64,000 bases of DNA, from the NCBI RefSeq assembly GCF_003595175.1, contig NZ_CP032419.1, positions 4,154,001 to 4,218,000 on the forward strand. The letters are read 5' to 3'. The notes under the pieces were generated by a model. It saw only the letters and a list, made by a program, of their open reading frames with translations, ran no database searches and was not told where the DNA came from. The translations under genes and the position numbers were made by a program. The DNA comes from Pseudomonas cavernae. GTDB lineage: Bacteria > Pseudomonadota > Gammaproteobacteria > Pseudomonadales > Pseudomonadaceae. Of this stretch, positions 43,082 to 52,024 are shown in pieces (within the stretch, counting starts at the first letter, position 1; each line of letters opens with the position of its first letter).

Positions 43082-43393
43082 TCAGGCCTGGATACCGGTA
43101 ATTTTGATCTCAGTGAACCACTGACGGTGGCCCTGACGCTTCATGTGGTGCTTGCGACGGCGGAACTTGATGATGGTCACTTTGTCGTGACGGCCTTGGG
43201 AGACCACTTCAGCCACGACTTTAGCGCCTTCAACGACCGGGGCACCGATGTTCACGCTGTCGCCATTGGCAACCAGCAGAACGCGGTCAAAAGTCACGCT
43301 TTCGCCGGTAGCGACTTCGAGCTTTTCGACCTTGAGGAATTCGCCTTCGGTGACTTTGTACTGTTTGCCACCGGTAACAATTACTGCGTACAT
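43082..43393 (-). CDS. rplU: 50S ribosomal protein L21
   Basis: A 103-residue 23S rRNA-binding protein. [14 protein letters not shown] is the N-terminus, and [16 protein letters not shown] is the conserved basic block. The frame is open to 43486, but the ATG at 43393 fits the family and has GGAGA upstream. It starts the rplU-rpmA-obg group and diverges from ispB. Confidence 0.98.
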   Translation of the reverse strand: MYAVIVTGGKQYKVTEGEFLKVEKLEVATGESVTFDRVLLVANGDSVNIGAPVVEGAKVVAEVVSQGRHDKVTIIKFRRRKHHMKRQGHRQWFTEIKITGIQA

Positions 43394-43636
43394 GTGTATA
43401 TCTCCGTTAATCCTGCTCACCCAGCACTTTATAAGTAGAGGTAGCGGCTGGCATGGCTGCTCGGGGCCGGAAGGACGCCCGTGCATTTGCGTAAGGCAGG
43501 TGCTGCCCAGGGAAGTTCAGGGGCCGCGATTGTACGCAAGCCGCGCCTGCTCCGCAAGCACCGCCGGCGCTTGCCTTGACAGCCCCTACCCCGGCACCTA
43601 GCATGCCGCGCAATCTTCGAGGAGCACTTGTCACTG

Positions 43637-44605
43637 ATGCAACCACAGGCTTTCTATCGGGTGGTGGCGGACGATTTTACCGCTGTCGATGGCATCATCA
43701 GAAAGCAGCTGGTTTCCCGCGTGCCTCTGGTGGAAAAGATCGGTGACTACATCATCTCCGCTGGCGGCAAGCGCCTGCGCCCGCTCTTGGTGCTGCTCTG
43801 CGGCAAGGCCCTGGACCAGCAAGGCGACGATCTGCGCCTGCTCGCCGCCACCATCGAGTTCCTCCACACCGCGACCCTGCTGCATGACGACGTGGTCGAC
43901 ATGTCCGGCATGCGCCGTGGCCGCTCGACCGCCAACGCCCTGTGGGGCAACGCGCCGAGCGTGCTGGTCGGTGACTTCCTGTACTCCCGCTCCTTCGAGA
44001 TGATGGTCGAGCTGGGTTCGCTGCCGGTGATGCAGATTCTCTCCCGGGCCACCCGCGTGATCGCCGAAGGCGAAGTACTGCAGCTGTCCAAGATCCGCGA
44101 TGCCAGCACCACGGAAGAGATCTACATGGAGGTCATCCGCGCCAAGACCGCCATGCTCTTCGAGGCTTCGACCCACAGCGCTGCCGTTCTCGCCGGCGCA
44201 CCGAGCGCGCAGATCGAGTCGCTGCGCCAGTTTGGCGATCACCTGGGCATCGCCTTCCAGCTGGTCGACGACCTGCTCGACTATCGCGGCGATGCCGAGA
44301 CCCTGGGCAAGAACGTCGGTGACGACCTGGCCGAAGGCAAACCGACCCTGCCGCTGATCTATACCATGCGCGAAGGCACCGCAGAGCAGGCGGCCCTGGT
44401 GCGCAAGGCCATCCAGCAGGGCGGCATCGAGGATCTGGAAAGCATCCGCGCCGCCGTCGAAGCCTCGGGCGCCCTCGATTACACCGCGCGCCTGGCTCGC
44501 GACTTCGCTGCGCGCGCGATCACCTGCCTGGATGGGCTGCCCGCCAGCGAATACCGCGACGCCCTGATCGAACTGAGCCAGTTCGCCGTCGCCCGCACCC
44601 ACTGA
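43637..44605 (+). CDS. ispB: Octaprenyl diphosphate synthase (polyprenyl synthase)
   Basis: Builds the polyprenyl side chain of ubiquinone. The 322-residue protein has both Asp-rich motifs: LLHDDVVDM near residue 83 and LVDDLLDY near residue 210. GGKRLRPLLVLL is the conserved N-terminal block. I chose ATG 43637 over the TTG at 43628. Divergence from rplU is common in gammaproteobacteria. Confidence 0.96.
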   Translation: MQPQAFYRVVADDFTAVDGIIRKQLVSRVPLVEKIGDYIISAGGKRLRPLLVLLCGKALDQQGDDLRLLAATIEFLHTATLLHDDVVDMSGMRRGRSTANALWGNAPSVLVGDFLYSRSFEMMVELGSLPVMQILSRATRVIAEGEVLQLSKIRDASTTEEIYMEVIRAKTAMLFEASTHSAAVLAGAPSAQIESLRQFGDHLGIAFQLVDDLLDYRGDAETLGKNVGDDLAEGKPTLPLIYTMREGTAEQAALVRKAIQQGGIEDLESIRAAVEASGALDYTARLARDFAARAITCLDGLPASEYRDALIELSQFAVARTH

Positions 44606-44622
44606 GCCGCACAGTTACGAAC

Positions 44623-44645
44623 AAGCCCGCCCTTCCGGCGGGCTT
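44623..44645 (+). terminator. Terminator of ispB
   Basis: Stem AAGCCCGCC / GGCGGGCTT with a five-base loop, followed by TTCATTTT, 18 bases after the ispB stop. Confidence 0.85.
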
Positions 44646-44684
44646 TTCATTTTACCCGAACAGCAATTGAGCCTTGCTATTATT

Positions 44685-44700
44685 TGAATAGGAATTATTC
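44685..44700 (+). promoter_or_regulatory. AT-rich inverted repeat before the PA4570-like gene
   Basis: GAATA-GGAAT-TATTC is a perfect 5-base inverted repeat in an AT-rich stretch some 30 bases before the gene, near TATTATTTG. It has some likeness to a Fur box, but the match to the 19-base consensus is poor. It may hold the promoter. Confidence 0.35.
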
Positions 44701-44730
44701 TCACCTGAACCACTAACCAGGAGATGAGCC

Positions 44731-44973
44731 GTGACCTATTTGATCGATGCCTGGCTGGACCGCCCGCAACCCTACCTGCGCATTCTCCATCGCGAGACCG
44801 GCGCGGTCTGCGCCGTGCTGGAGGCGGACGCCCTCGATGAGCTACGCGACCAAGGCGAACTGGATCTCGCCGGTCTGACCTCCAACGAACCGCTGGTGCT
44901 CAAGGAACTGGTGCGCAGCCTGTTCCTCTTCTGCTACGCCAGGGCGCTGCGCCCGGCGCACGAAACCCACTGA
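44731..44973 (+). CDS. PA4570-like small conserved protein
   Basis: An 80-residue soluble protein with no recognisable motif, matching a conserved hypothetical found between ispB and fklB in P. aeruginosa (PA4570, from memory). It uses a GTG start with GGAGATGAG upstream. The sequence is acidic and Leu-rich (LDELRDQGELDLAGL). An AT-rich inverted repeat lies upstream. I give no function. Confidence 0.75.
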   Translation: MTYLIDAWLDRPQPYLRILHRETGAVCAVLEADALDELRDQGELDLAGLTSNEPLVLKELVRSLFLFCYARALRPAHETH

Positions 44974-44986
44974 GCCGCTCAAGAAA

Positions 44987-45018
44987 AAGGCCGAAAACCC
45001 GTGCAGGTTTTCGGCCTT
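44987..45018. terminator. Bidirectional terminator
   Basis: A 13-base stem AAGGCCGAAAACC / GGTTTTCGGCCTT between the PA4570-like gene and the end of fklB, which converge. Confidence 0.88.
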
Positions 45019-45040
45019 GTCATCCAGCCGACGGGAAGCC

Positions 45041-45658
45041 TTAGAGGATTTCCAACAGCTCGACGTCGAAGATCAGCACGCTGTGCGGCGGAATGCTGCC
45101 GGCGGCCTGGCCACCATAGGCCAGCTCGCTGGGCACATACAGGCGCCATTTGCTGCCGGTGTTCATCAGCTGCAGGGCCTCGACCCAGCCGGCGATCACG
45201 CCGCCCACCGGAAACTCGGCCGGCTGGCCGCGCTCGTAGGAGCTGTCGAACACCGTGCCGTCGATCAAAGTGCCGTGGTAATGGGTGCGCACGCTGTCCT
45301 CGCGGGACGGCTTGGCGCCTTCGCCGGCGGTCAGCACTTCGTATTGCAGACCGGAAGGCAGCTGGGTGATGCCCGCACGCTGCGCGTTTTCCACCAGGAA
45401 GGCGCGACCGGCTGCGGCGGCGGCATCGGCCTTGGCCTGAGCTTCGGCCTGCATCACTTCACGGATCACGCGGAAGCTGGCGGTCAGCGCGTCCTGACTG
45501 ACACGGCTGGCCTGGCCATTGAAGGCATCGCTCAGACCGGCCAGCACGGCATCCAGACTCACGCCCGGCGGCGGGTTGTCGCGCAGTTGATCACCGAGCT
45601 GACGGCCGATGCCGTAGCTGACGCGGGTTTCGTCAGTGGAGAGATTGAGTTCGGACAT
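45041..45658 (-). CDS. fklB: FKBP-type peptidyl-prolyl isomerase FklB (FKBP22-like)
   Basis: A 205-residue prolyl isomerase of the FKBP22/Mip group. The N-terminal dimerisation part is helical (YGIGRQLGDQLRDN, Ala-rich near residue 85). The FKBP domain has VRTHYHGTLIDGTVFDSSYERG, VIAGWVEALQLM and IPPHSVLIFDVELLEI. No signal peptide is seen, so it should be cytoplasmic. The start is ATG 45658 (MSELNLS). Confidence 0.93.
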   Translation of the reverse strand: MSELNLSTDETRVSYGIGRQLGDQLRDNPPPGVSLDAVLAGLSDAFNGQASRVSQDALTASFRVIREVMQAEAQAKADAAAAAGRAFLVENAQRAGITQLPSGLQYEVLTAGEGAKPSREDSVRTHYHGTLIDGTVFDSSYERGQPAEFPVGGVIAGWVEALQLMNTGSKWRLYVPSELAYGGQAAGSIPPHSVLIFDVELLEIL

Positions 45659-45777
45659 GACAGGCTTCCGCTGAGGGTAAAAAAGGGCGGCCAGCCTAGC
45701 ACAGATGGCGCGCCGGCCTGAAACGCCAACGCCCGGAGCCGTTGCCGGTCCGGGCGTTGGCGATGCAGCCGCGACAC

Positions 45778-46272
45778 TCAGGGGCCGTGCTTGGTCAGCT
45801 TGTCCAGATAGCCCATGGCGAAGGCCGAAACCACGAAGACCATGTGGATGACCACGTACCACAGCAGCTTGTCATTGGCGATGTGCTCCGCGTTCATGAA
45901 CATGCGCAGCAGGTGGATCGAGGAAATCGCCACGATGGAGGCAGCCACCTTCATCTTCAGCGAGCCGGAGTCCATCTTGCCGAGCCAGTCGAGCTTTTCC
46001 TTGCCCTCTTCGATGTCCAGTTGCGAGACGAAGTTCTCGTAGCCGGAGATCATCACCATCACCAGCAGGCCACCGACCAGGGCCATGTCGATCATCGACA
46101 GCAGCACCAGGATCAGTTCCGCCTCGGTCTTCTCGAAAACGTGCGGCAGAAGGTGGTAGGCCTCCTGAAAGAATTTCATCGCCAACGCCAGCACCGCCAG
46201 CGACAAGCCGAAGTAGATTGGCGCCAGAAGCCAGCGCGACGCGTACATCGCATTTTCAATTAAGCGTTCCAT
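45778..46272 (-). CDS. UPF0114 family inner membrane protein (YqhA-like)
   Basis: A 164-residue protein with four hydrophobic helices ([79 protein letters not shown]). [20 protein letters not shown] is the family N-terminus. Function is unknown. The start is ATG 46272. Confidence 0.9.
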   Translation of the reverse strand: MERLIENAMYASRWLLAPIYFGLSLAVLALAMKFFQEAYHLLPHVFEKTEAELILVLLSMIDMALVGGLLVMVMISGYENFVSQLDIEEGKEKLDWLGKMDSGSLKMKVAASIVAISSIHLLRMFMNAEHIANDKLLWYVVIHMVFVVSAFAMGYLDKLTKHGP

Positions 46273-46456
46273 GGAATCTCGCTGCTTGTTGCAAACCGCG
46301 GCGAGTATACCCAGCACCAAGCAGCAGACAAAGACCAACCCCGGCAGTCGCAACACCAGTTAACGATTGCCCAGTCGCGCTGTGGATAACCGTATGGAAA
46401 GACTTGCGCCAGAGCGTTGCGATCCATTCCGCCGGGTCAAGCGACAGACCCCGTGC

Positions 46457-46798
46457 TCAGGTCTCGGGGTTGAACTGGTAATCGCCCAGATGGCGGCCGC
46501 GCTCGGCGTTCTGCCGGCGCAATTCGCTCTGCATGTGCAGACACCAGATTGAGGGGTCGGGGGATTGCTCGTAACCCATGATGGCGAGGTTCTCGGCGAT
46601 GGCCGTGAGCACCGACTCGGCCACCAGAGGCCCGTGGAATGGGCCCTGCGCCTTGATCGCGGTAGGCTGACTGTCGGCCATGCCGGCAGCACAGATCAGC
46701 GTCCAGAGCCCGGATTCGCCCGCCAGCGGCCGGATCACGCACTCGATGCGCGTGACCAGGCCGAGACACTGACGACTAAGACAGAGGCTGCGCGGCAT
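46457..46798 (-). CDS. Conserved hypothetical protein, PA4575-like
   Basis: A 113-residue protein with two Cys in the first 12 residues and a further Cys at LICAAG and IWCLHM. No known motif is seen. The start ATG 46798 follows GAGGG. It lies between the UPF0114 gene and the Lon-like protease, as PA4575 does in P. aeruginosa, from memory. The open frame runs to 47008 but that part is low-quality Cys- and Gly-rich coding. Confidence 0.6.
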   Translation of the reverse strand: MPRSLCLSRQCLGLVTRIECVIRPLAGESGLWTLICAAGMADSQPTAIKAQGPFHGPLVAESVLTAIAENLAIMGYEQSPDPSIWCLHMQSELRRQNAERGRHLGDYQFNPET

Positions 46799-46865
46799 GG
46801 CGGCGACCCTCGTGAAGTCCGGCCTCCAGACTACACCGCAGCTAGCCGCTTCGGAAGGCCCGTGG

Positions 46866-46888
46866 TTATCCCCACAAGCTGTGGATAA
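46866..46888. promoter_or_regulatory. Pair of DnaA-box-like sequences
   Basis: TTATCCCCA (46866-46874, one change from TTATCCACA) faces TGTGGATAA (46880-46888, a perfect box on the other strand). They lie in the gap before the PA4575-like gene. A third perfect box is at 46381-46389. Confidence 0.5.
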
Positions 46889-46952
46889 TTCTGTGGACGA
46901 CGCGTGGGCAAGCCAGCATGGACGCCGACCACCACGGCCCGCAGCGATCTGC

Positions 46953-46974
46953 TCAGTGACTGAGCAGTCACTGA
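46953..46974. repeat. Perfect 9-base hairpin downstream of the Lon-like gene
   Basis: TCAGTGACT / AGTCACTGA with loop GAGC. It overlaps a second inverted repeat TGCTCA/TGAGCA (46950-46966). No T run follows on either strand, so it is more likely a binding site or an RNA end structure than a strong terminator. Confidence 0.6.
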
Positions 46975-47004
46975 AGCGGTCACCGTGGTTTCCGCGGCCG
47001 CCGA

Positions 47005-49452
47005 TCACGGCTGCTTCGGCTGCTCCGCCGCGCGCGCGGCCTTGACCGGCAACTCCTTGGTCGACTCGTGGTCATCCTCTTCCAGGTCCATTTCGGCAAT
47101 CTCGCGCAGGCGTTCGACGACCCGGGCGTTGACGCTGCCCTCCGGGAACAGCCCCTGCTCGTCCGCCGTGCCGACGGCCTGGCCGACCAGCAGGCTCAGC
47201 GCCTCGTCGACCTGGCGCACCGCGTAGACATTGAACAGGCCGCCACGCACCGCCTGCAGCACACGCTCGTCGAGCATCAGGGTGGCGACGTTGGCATGCG
47301 GGATGATCACCCCCTGCTCGCCGGTCAGGCCACGCGCCTCGCACAGGCGGAAGAAGCCCTCGATCTTCTCGTTGACGCCACCAACCGCCTGCACTTCGCC
47401 GAACTGGTTGATCGAGCCGGTGATCGCGTAGCACTGCTTGAGCGGCGTGCGCGACAACGCGGAGATCAGGGTGCAGACCTCGCCGAGCGAGGCGCTGTCG
47501 CCGTCGACGTAGCCATAGGACTGCTCGAGGGCGATGCTGGCGGAGATCGCCAGGGGGAACTCCTGGGCGTAGCGGCTACCGAGGTAGCCGGTGAGGATCA
47601 TCACGCCCTTGGAGTGGATCGGCTGACCGAGGTTGACCTCGCGCTCGATGTCGACGATGCCCGAGGTGCCCGGGTAGACGGTGGCGGAAATCCGCGCCGG
47701 CACGCCGAAGGCCGAGTCGCCGACCTCCAGCACGGTCAGGCCGTTGCACTTGCCGACTGCGGCGCCGGCGGTATCGATGAGGATGATGCCGGCCAGCATG
47801 TCGTCGAGAATCCGCGCCGAGACGCGGCCGGTGCGGGTCGCCTTGGCCTTCAGCGCGCGCTCGATATGGCCGGCGTCGGTGACCTGGTCGCCGGCCAGCT
47901 GGCGAATGAAGTCGGCCTCGCTGACCAGCTGGAACAGGTCGCCGATGCGTGCCGACAGGCGCTGCTGGTGTTCGGCCAGGCGCGCGCTGTAGGTCGCCAG
48001 GCGCGCCACCGCGGCGGCATTCAGCGGCGCCATGCCCTCTTCCGAGGTGCGCGTCTTCAACAGCTGGGCGAACTGCTCGAGGCTGTCGTCGGACAGGGGA
48101 ATTTCCTCGTCGAAATCCACCAGCACGCGGAACATCTCCTGGAAGTCCGAATCATGGTCCTGCAACGCGTAGTAGAGCTGACGCGAGCCGATGATGATGA
48201 CCTTGACCTGCAGCGGGATGACTTGCGGGGTGAGGGTCACGGTGGCCAGGCGACCGAGCTCGCCGAGCGGCGATTCCATCTTCAGCTTGCTGCCGTGCAG
48301 GGCACGTTTCAGCGCTTCCCAGACGAACGGCTCGCCGAGCATCTTCTCCGCTTCCAGCACCAGGAAGCCGCCGTTGGCGCGGTGCAGCGCGCCCGGGCGC
48401 AGTTGCCGGTAGCTGGTGTAGAGCGCGCCCTGGTCGTTGCCATACTCGATGCGGCCGAACAGGTTGTCGTAGGTCGGGTGCGACTCGAACACCACCGGCG
48501 CGCCGCCGCTGGCATGGTGGCCGACCACCAGGCTGGGACTGTACTGTTCCTCGAGCAGCTTGCGGGTCTGCGCGTCGACCTTCTCGGCTTCGACCAGCTG
48601 CTCGACCACGGTCTTCAGCAGATTGACCTGCATGGCCTGCAAATAGCCGCAGACCCCGGCGTTTTCCGCGTATTTCTCCGACAACGGCGCCAGCAGCGGC
48701 TGCAACGCCAGGGTGATGGTTTCCTCGTTGAGCTGGCGCAGCTGGTTGCTCGACTCGCGCTTCCATTGCGGCAGGCTGGCCAGCTCCTCGTTGAGACGGT
48801 CCTCCAGGGCGGCGATGTCGGCGTGGAAGCGCTCGCGCTCGGCCTCCGGCAGCAGGGCGAACTCGGCCTCGTCCAGGGCCTTGCCGTCCTTCATCGGGGT
48901 GAAGGCGATGTTGTTGCTGTCACGGTAGAGCGCCACGCTCTTTTCCAGCGAGAGCTTTTCGATCACATCCAGCGCCTTGTCGTAGCGCTGGTTGAAGCCG
49001 CGGTCGATGGCGCTCTTCTTCTGCTGGTAGGCCGGATGCTCGAAGGCCGCTGGGAAGGTCGCCAGCAGGTTGTCGATCAGCACGCCGATATCGGCGATGA
49101 ACTCGCTGGCGGTGCCCGGCGGCAGCTCCAGCGCACGCGGCTCACGCGGCTCGTCGAAGTGGTTGACGTAGACCCAGTCCGCCGGGGTGCGCAGGCGCTT
49201 GGCTTCGGCCTTGAGGTAGCGCTTGACGAAGGAGAAGCGGCCGGTGCCGGGCTCGCCCATGACGAAGACGTTATAACCGAGGCGCGGCATCGCCACGCCG
49301 AATTGCAGGGCCTCGACCGCGCGCTCCTGACCGAGCACGCCGCGGAAGGGCTCCAGCTCTTCGGTCAGATTGAAATTGAACTGATCGGGCGCGAACGGAT
49401 GAGTCAACGCTTCAGGTGCCAGACGCAGACCAGCAGCTAGGGAATCGGGCAT
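47005..49452 (-). CDS. Lon-related ATP-dependent protease (LonB/YcbZ-like)
   Basis: A soluble 815-residue AAA+ protease distinct from housekeeping Lon. GEPGTGRFSF near residue 66 is the Walker A region (Lys replaced by Arg), and the AAA_32 domain is split by a long helical insert. The S16 protease domain is at the end, with catalytic Ser in VDGDSASLGE near residue 650 and Lys in GGVNEKIEG near 694. ILTGYLGSRYAQEFPLA precedes it. The acidic C-terminus (LEEDDHESTKEL) is unstructured. Substrates are not known. It probably lies upstream of the PA4575-like gene in the same direction. Confidence 0.92.
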   Translation of the reverse strand: MPDSLAAGLRLAPEALTHPFAPDQFNFNLTEELEPFRGVLGQERAVEALQFGVAMPRLGYNVFVMGEPGTGRFSFVKRYLKAEAKRLRTPADWVYVNHFDEPREPRALELPPGTASEFIADIGVLIDNLLATFPAAFEHPAYQQKKSAIDRGFNQRYDKALDVIEKLSLEKSVALYRDSNNIAFTPMKDGKALDEAEFALLPEAERERFHADIAALEDRLNEELASLPQWKRESSNQLRQLNEETITLALQPLLAPLSEKYAENAGVCGYLQAMQVNLLKTVVEQLVEAEKVDAQTRKLLEEQYSPSLVVGHHASGGAPVVFESHPTYDNLFGRIEYGNDQGALYTSYRQLRPGALHRANGGFLVLEAEKMLGEPFVWEALKRALHGSKLKMESPLGELGRLATVTLTPQVIPLQVKVIIIGSRQLYYALQDHDSDFQEMFRVLVDFDEEIPLSDDSLEQFAQLLKTRTSEEGMAPLNAAAVARLATYSARLAEHQQRLSARIGDLFQLVSEADFIRQLAGDQVTDAGHIERALKAKATRTGRVSARILDDMLAGIILIDTAGAAVGKCNGLTVLEVGDSAFGVPARISATVYPGTSGIVDIEREVNLGQPIHSKGVMILTGYLGSRYAQEFPLAISASIALEQSYGYVDGDSASLGEVCTLISALSRTPLKQCYAITGSINQFGEVQAVGGVNEKIEGFFRLCEARGLTGEQGVIIPHANVATLMLDERVLQAVRGGLFNVYAVRQVDEALSLLVGQAVGTADEQGLFPEGSVNARVVERLREIAEMDLEEDDHESTKELPVKAARAAEQPKQP

Positions 49453-49588
49453 CGGGAGTCCTTACATCGGGCAGGCAGATGGCCGCATTCTGGCGCCCGG
49501 AAAGCGCCGCTGGCAAGGCATCCGCACGGTGAAGAAGGAACCTCGAAGCGGACGGCGGAATAACCAGCGCAGGCCTCAGCGCCAGGCG

Positions 49589-49912
49589 CTATTTCATCAG
49601 ATCCGCGCAGGCCAGACAGTATTCCGCCGCCGGCAGGATCTGCAGGCGGCGCGCTTCGATCGGCTCGCCGCAGCGCAGGCACTCGCCATAGCTGCCATCG
49701 GCGAGGCGCAGCTTGGCCTTGCCGACTTTCAGCAAAGCGGCTTCCGCCTCGGCCAAGAGCGCCTCCAGCACCTCGTCGTTCTGCCGCTGCAGCGCCTGCT
49801 CGGCGAAGTCCGGCGAATGGCTGCGCGCCAGATCGCTGCGGATGGCGTTGGCCCGTGCGCTGTACTCTGCCATCAAGGCATCGAGGGCGGCACGAGGGTC
49901 GAAGGCGGTCAT
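49589..49912 (-). CDS. DksA/TraR family C4-type zinc finger protein
   Basis: A 107-residue DksA-like protein. The coiled-coil region (ALLAEAEAALLKVGKAKLRLADG) is followed by a four-Cys zinc finger (YGECLRCGEPI ... EYCLACADL). Such proteins bind the RNA polymerase secondary channel. It is shorter than DksA. The start ATG 49912 follows AGGAG; the long open frame upstream to 51979 is antisense to the DUF4105 gene and not coding. Placed behind the Lon-like gene as PA4577 is in P. aeruginosa, from memory. Confidence 0.88.
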   Translation of the reverse strand: MTAFDPRAALDALMAEYSARANAIRSDLARSHSPDFAEQALQRQNDEVLEALLAEAEAALLKVGKAKLRLADGSYGECLRCGEPIEARRLQILPAAEYCLACADLMK

Positions 49913-50077
49913 GGCAGATACTCCTGAGGCGGGACTTACCATTAGTGTGGACAGTACCGCACAGACTGCATTGAGCCGGGACAAAAACTTGCGCGATCGC
50001 CCGTTCGCAGCATTCTTGACACCCGCCCGCGCCATCCTCAAAGCTCGGGTCCCGGCCATAAGAAAAGAACGGCGACC

Positions 50078-51931
50078 TTGAAACGGATTTTCTCCGCGTT
50101 GGCTCTGTGCATCTGCAGCGGCCTGCATGCCGCCCCCGCCCTGCCCCCGGCGCAACTCGAGGCGCTGGCCCGGCAGCCCTACTGGATCGCTCTCGGCCAT
50201 TACGAAACCGGCAAACTCGGCGGCTGGCGCAGCTACGTCGACGATGACGACTTCTTCCTCGCCGCAGGCGGCGCCAACGACCCGACTGCCGAACTCCAGG
50301 CTACGGTCGATGCGCTCTATGCCCCGGCCGGCCTCGGCGACCAGCACGCCCAGTGCGTCTACCCGGCGCGTACGCGCTGGCTGCGCGAACAACTTCGCCT
50401 GCAGGATTTGCCGCAACCGCAGTGCGCGGAGTTCCAGGCCTGGTTTCACGACATCGCCCCGCACAGCGCGGTGCTGGTGTTTCCCGCCGCCTATCTGAAC
50501 AGCCCGTCGTCGATGTTCGGCCACACCCTGCTGCGCATCGACCAGGCCGACATCGACGCCAACAACACCGCGCTGCTCAGCTACGCGCTGAACTTCGGCG
50601 CCTTCATCGAAGGCATGGACAACAGCATCCTCTACGCCTGGAGGGGCCTGATGGGCGGCTATCCCGGGCTGTTCGCCCTGGTCCCCTACCGCGAGAAGCT
50701 GTCCGAATACCGCAGCCTGGAAAACCGCGACCTGTGGGAATACCGCCTGAACCTCACGCCCGCGGAAACCGGGCGCATGGTCGAGCACGTCTGGGAGCTC
50801 AAGCAGATCCGTTTCGACTACTTCTTCTTCGACGAGAACTGCTCCTACCGCCTGCTCGAACTGCTGGAGGTCGCCCGTCCCGGCATCGAGCTGACCGAAC
50901 AGTTCCCCATCACCGCTATCCCCACCGACACCGTGCGCGCGATAAAGGGCGCCGAGCTGGTGGAGCGCATCGACTTCCGCCCGTCGCGCGAGCGCGAACT
51001 GCTGGCCCGCGCCGATCCGCTGAGCACCGCCGAGCAGGACTGGGCCCTGCGCCTGGCCGATGACCCCGGCCAGCTCGCCAGCTCCGAGCTGCGCGCCCTG
51101 CCACGCCAGAGCCAGGCGCTGATCCAGGACACCGCCTTCCGCCTGACCCGCTACCGCGCCAACGGCGAGGCCCGCGACAGCGCCAGTGCGCAGCGTAGCT
51201 ACGCGCTGCTGCAGGCGATCAACCGCAACCCGCCGCCGCCGCTGCAGGTGGCGCGCCCCGAGTCTCCGGAGGACGGTCATCAGTCGCGCACCTGGCAGCT
51301 CGGCGCCGGCAGCCGCGACGACCGCGCCTTCGCCGAATACGGCCTGCGCATGGCCTATCACGACCTCAACGACAACGCCTACGGCTTCCCGCTCGGCGCG
51401 CAGATCGAGATTCTCCAGCTCAAGCTGCGTCAGTACGAAGGCAATCACTGGCAGCTGCAACGCCTCGACCTGGCCAACATCCGCTCGCTGACACCGCGCA
51501 ACCAACTGCTGCAACCCTGGTCCTGGCAGGTCGGCGGCGGCCTCGAACGGGTACTCGGCGCAGACGGCGACGAGCGCCTGGTCAGCCATCTGCACGGCGG
51601 CGTCGGCGGCAGCTGGCAACTGCGCGACGAGCTGCTCGGCTTTGCCCTCGGTACCCTGCGCATCGAACACAATGAGGACTTCGCCGCCACCATCGCCCCG
51701 GCGCTGGGCTTCAACAGCGGCCTGCTGTGGCGCAACCGGCTGGGCAACCTGAGCCTCGAGGCCAGCGGCGACTACTTCCACAACGGCGAAGTGCGCCGCA
51801 GCCTGGCCCTCAACCAACAGTGGGAACTGACGCGCAGCCTCGGCCTGCGCCTGTCCGCCCAGCGCCAGTTCAGCCAACTGAGCAGCCCGGAAAACGAGCT
51901 GTCGCTGGAGCTGAAGTGGTACCACTACTGA
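50078..51931 (+). CDS. DUF4105 (Lnb N-terminal periplasmic domain) outer-surface protein
   Basis: A 617-residue exported protein. It begins with TTG at 50078 because the signal peptide RIFSALALCICSGLHA follows directly; no ATG or GTG fits. The DUF4105 region (about residues 110-290) has SSMFGHTLLRID and FDYFFFDENCSYRLLELLE, where the Cys and His residues look like a NlpC/P60-type catalytic set, by inspection. The last 200 residues alternate polar and hydrophobic residues (WQVGGGLERVLG, LSLELKWYHY) like a beta-barrel and end in an aromatic residue. Function is unknown. Confidence 0.88.
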   Translation: MKRIFSALALCICSGLHAAPALPPAQLEALARQPYWIALGHYETGKLGGWRSYVDDDDFFLAAGGANDPTAELQATVDALYAPAGLGDQHAQCVYPARTRWLREQLRLQDLPQPQCAEFQAWFHDIAPHSAVLVFPAAYLNSPSSMFGHTLLRIDQADIDANNTALLSYALNFGAFIEGMDNSILYAWRGLMGGYPGLFALVPYREKLSEYRSLENRDLWEYRLNLTPAETGRMVEHVWELKQIRFDYFFFDENCSYRLLELLEVARPGIELTEQFPITAIPTDTVRAIKGAELVERIDFRPSRERELLARADPLSTAEQDWALRLADDPGQLASSELRALPRQSQALIQDTAFRLTRYRANGEARDSASAQRSYALLQAINRNPPPPLQVARPESPEDGHQSRTWQLGAGSRDDRAFAEYGLRMAYHDLNDNAYGFPLGAQIEILQLKLRQYEGNHWQLQRLDLANIRSLTPRNQLLQPWSWQVGGGLERVLGADGDERLVSHLHGGVGGSWQLRDELLGFALGTLRIEHNEDFAATIAPALGFNSGLLWRNRLGNLSLEASGDYFHNGEVRRSLALNQQWELTRSLGLRLSAQRQFSQLSSPENELSLELKWYHY

Positions 51932-52024
51932 CCTTTCGCTCACCAGGCTTTGACGCTTTACCCACAAAGCCGTGGCCAAACTCCGCGCCCAGCGCCCGCA
52001 CCCGGCCGGGCGCAGGAGTCACCC

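Noticed and set aside
45778..46272. Formate- or ion-channel identity for the four-helix protein
   Set aside because: Only the UPF0114 pattern is seen; no pore or metal motif supports a transport function.
49913..51979. Upstream extension of the DksA-like gene to almost 800 residues
   Set aside because: All of it is antisense to the DUF4105 gene; only the last 107 residues match a family, with a good ribosome site at their ATG.
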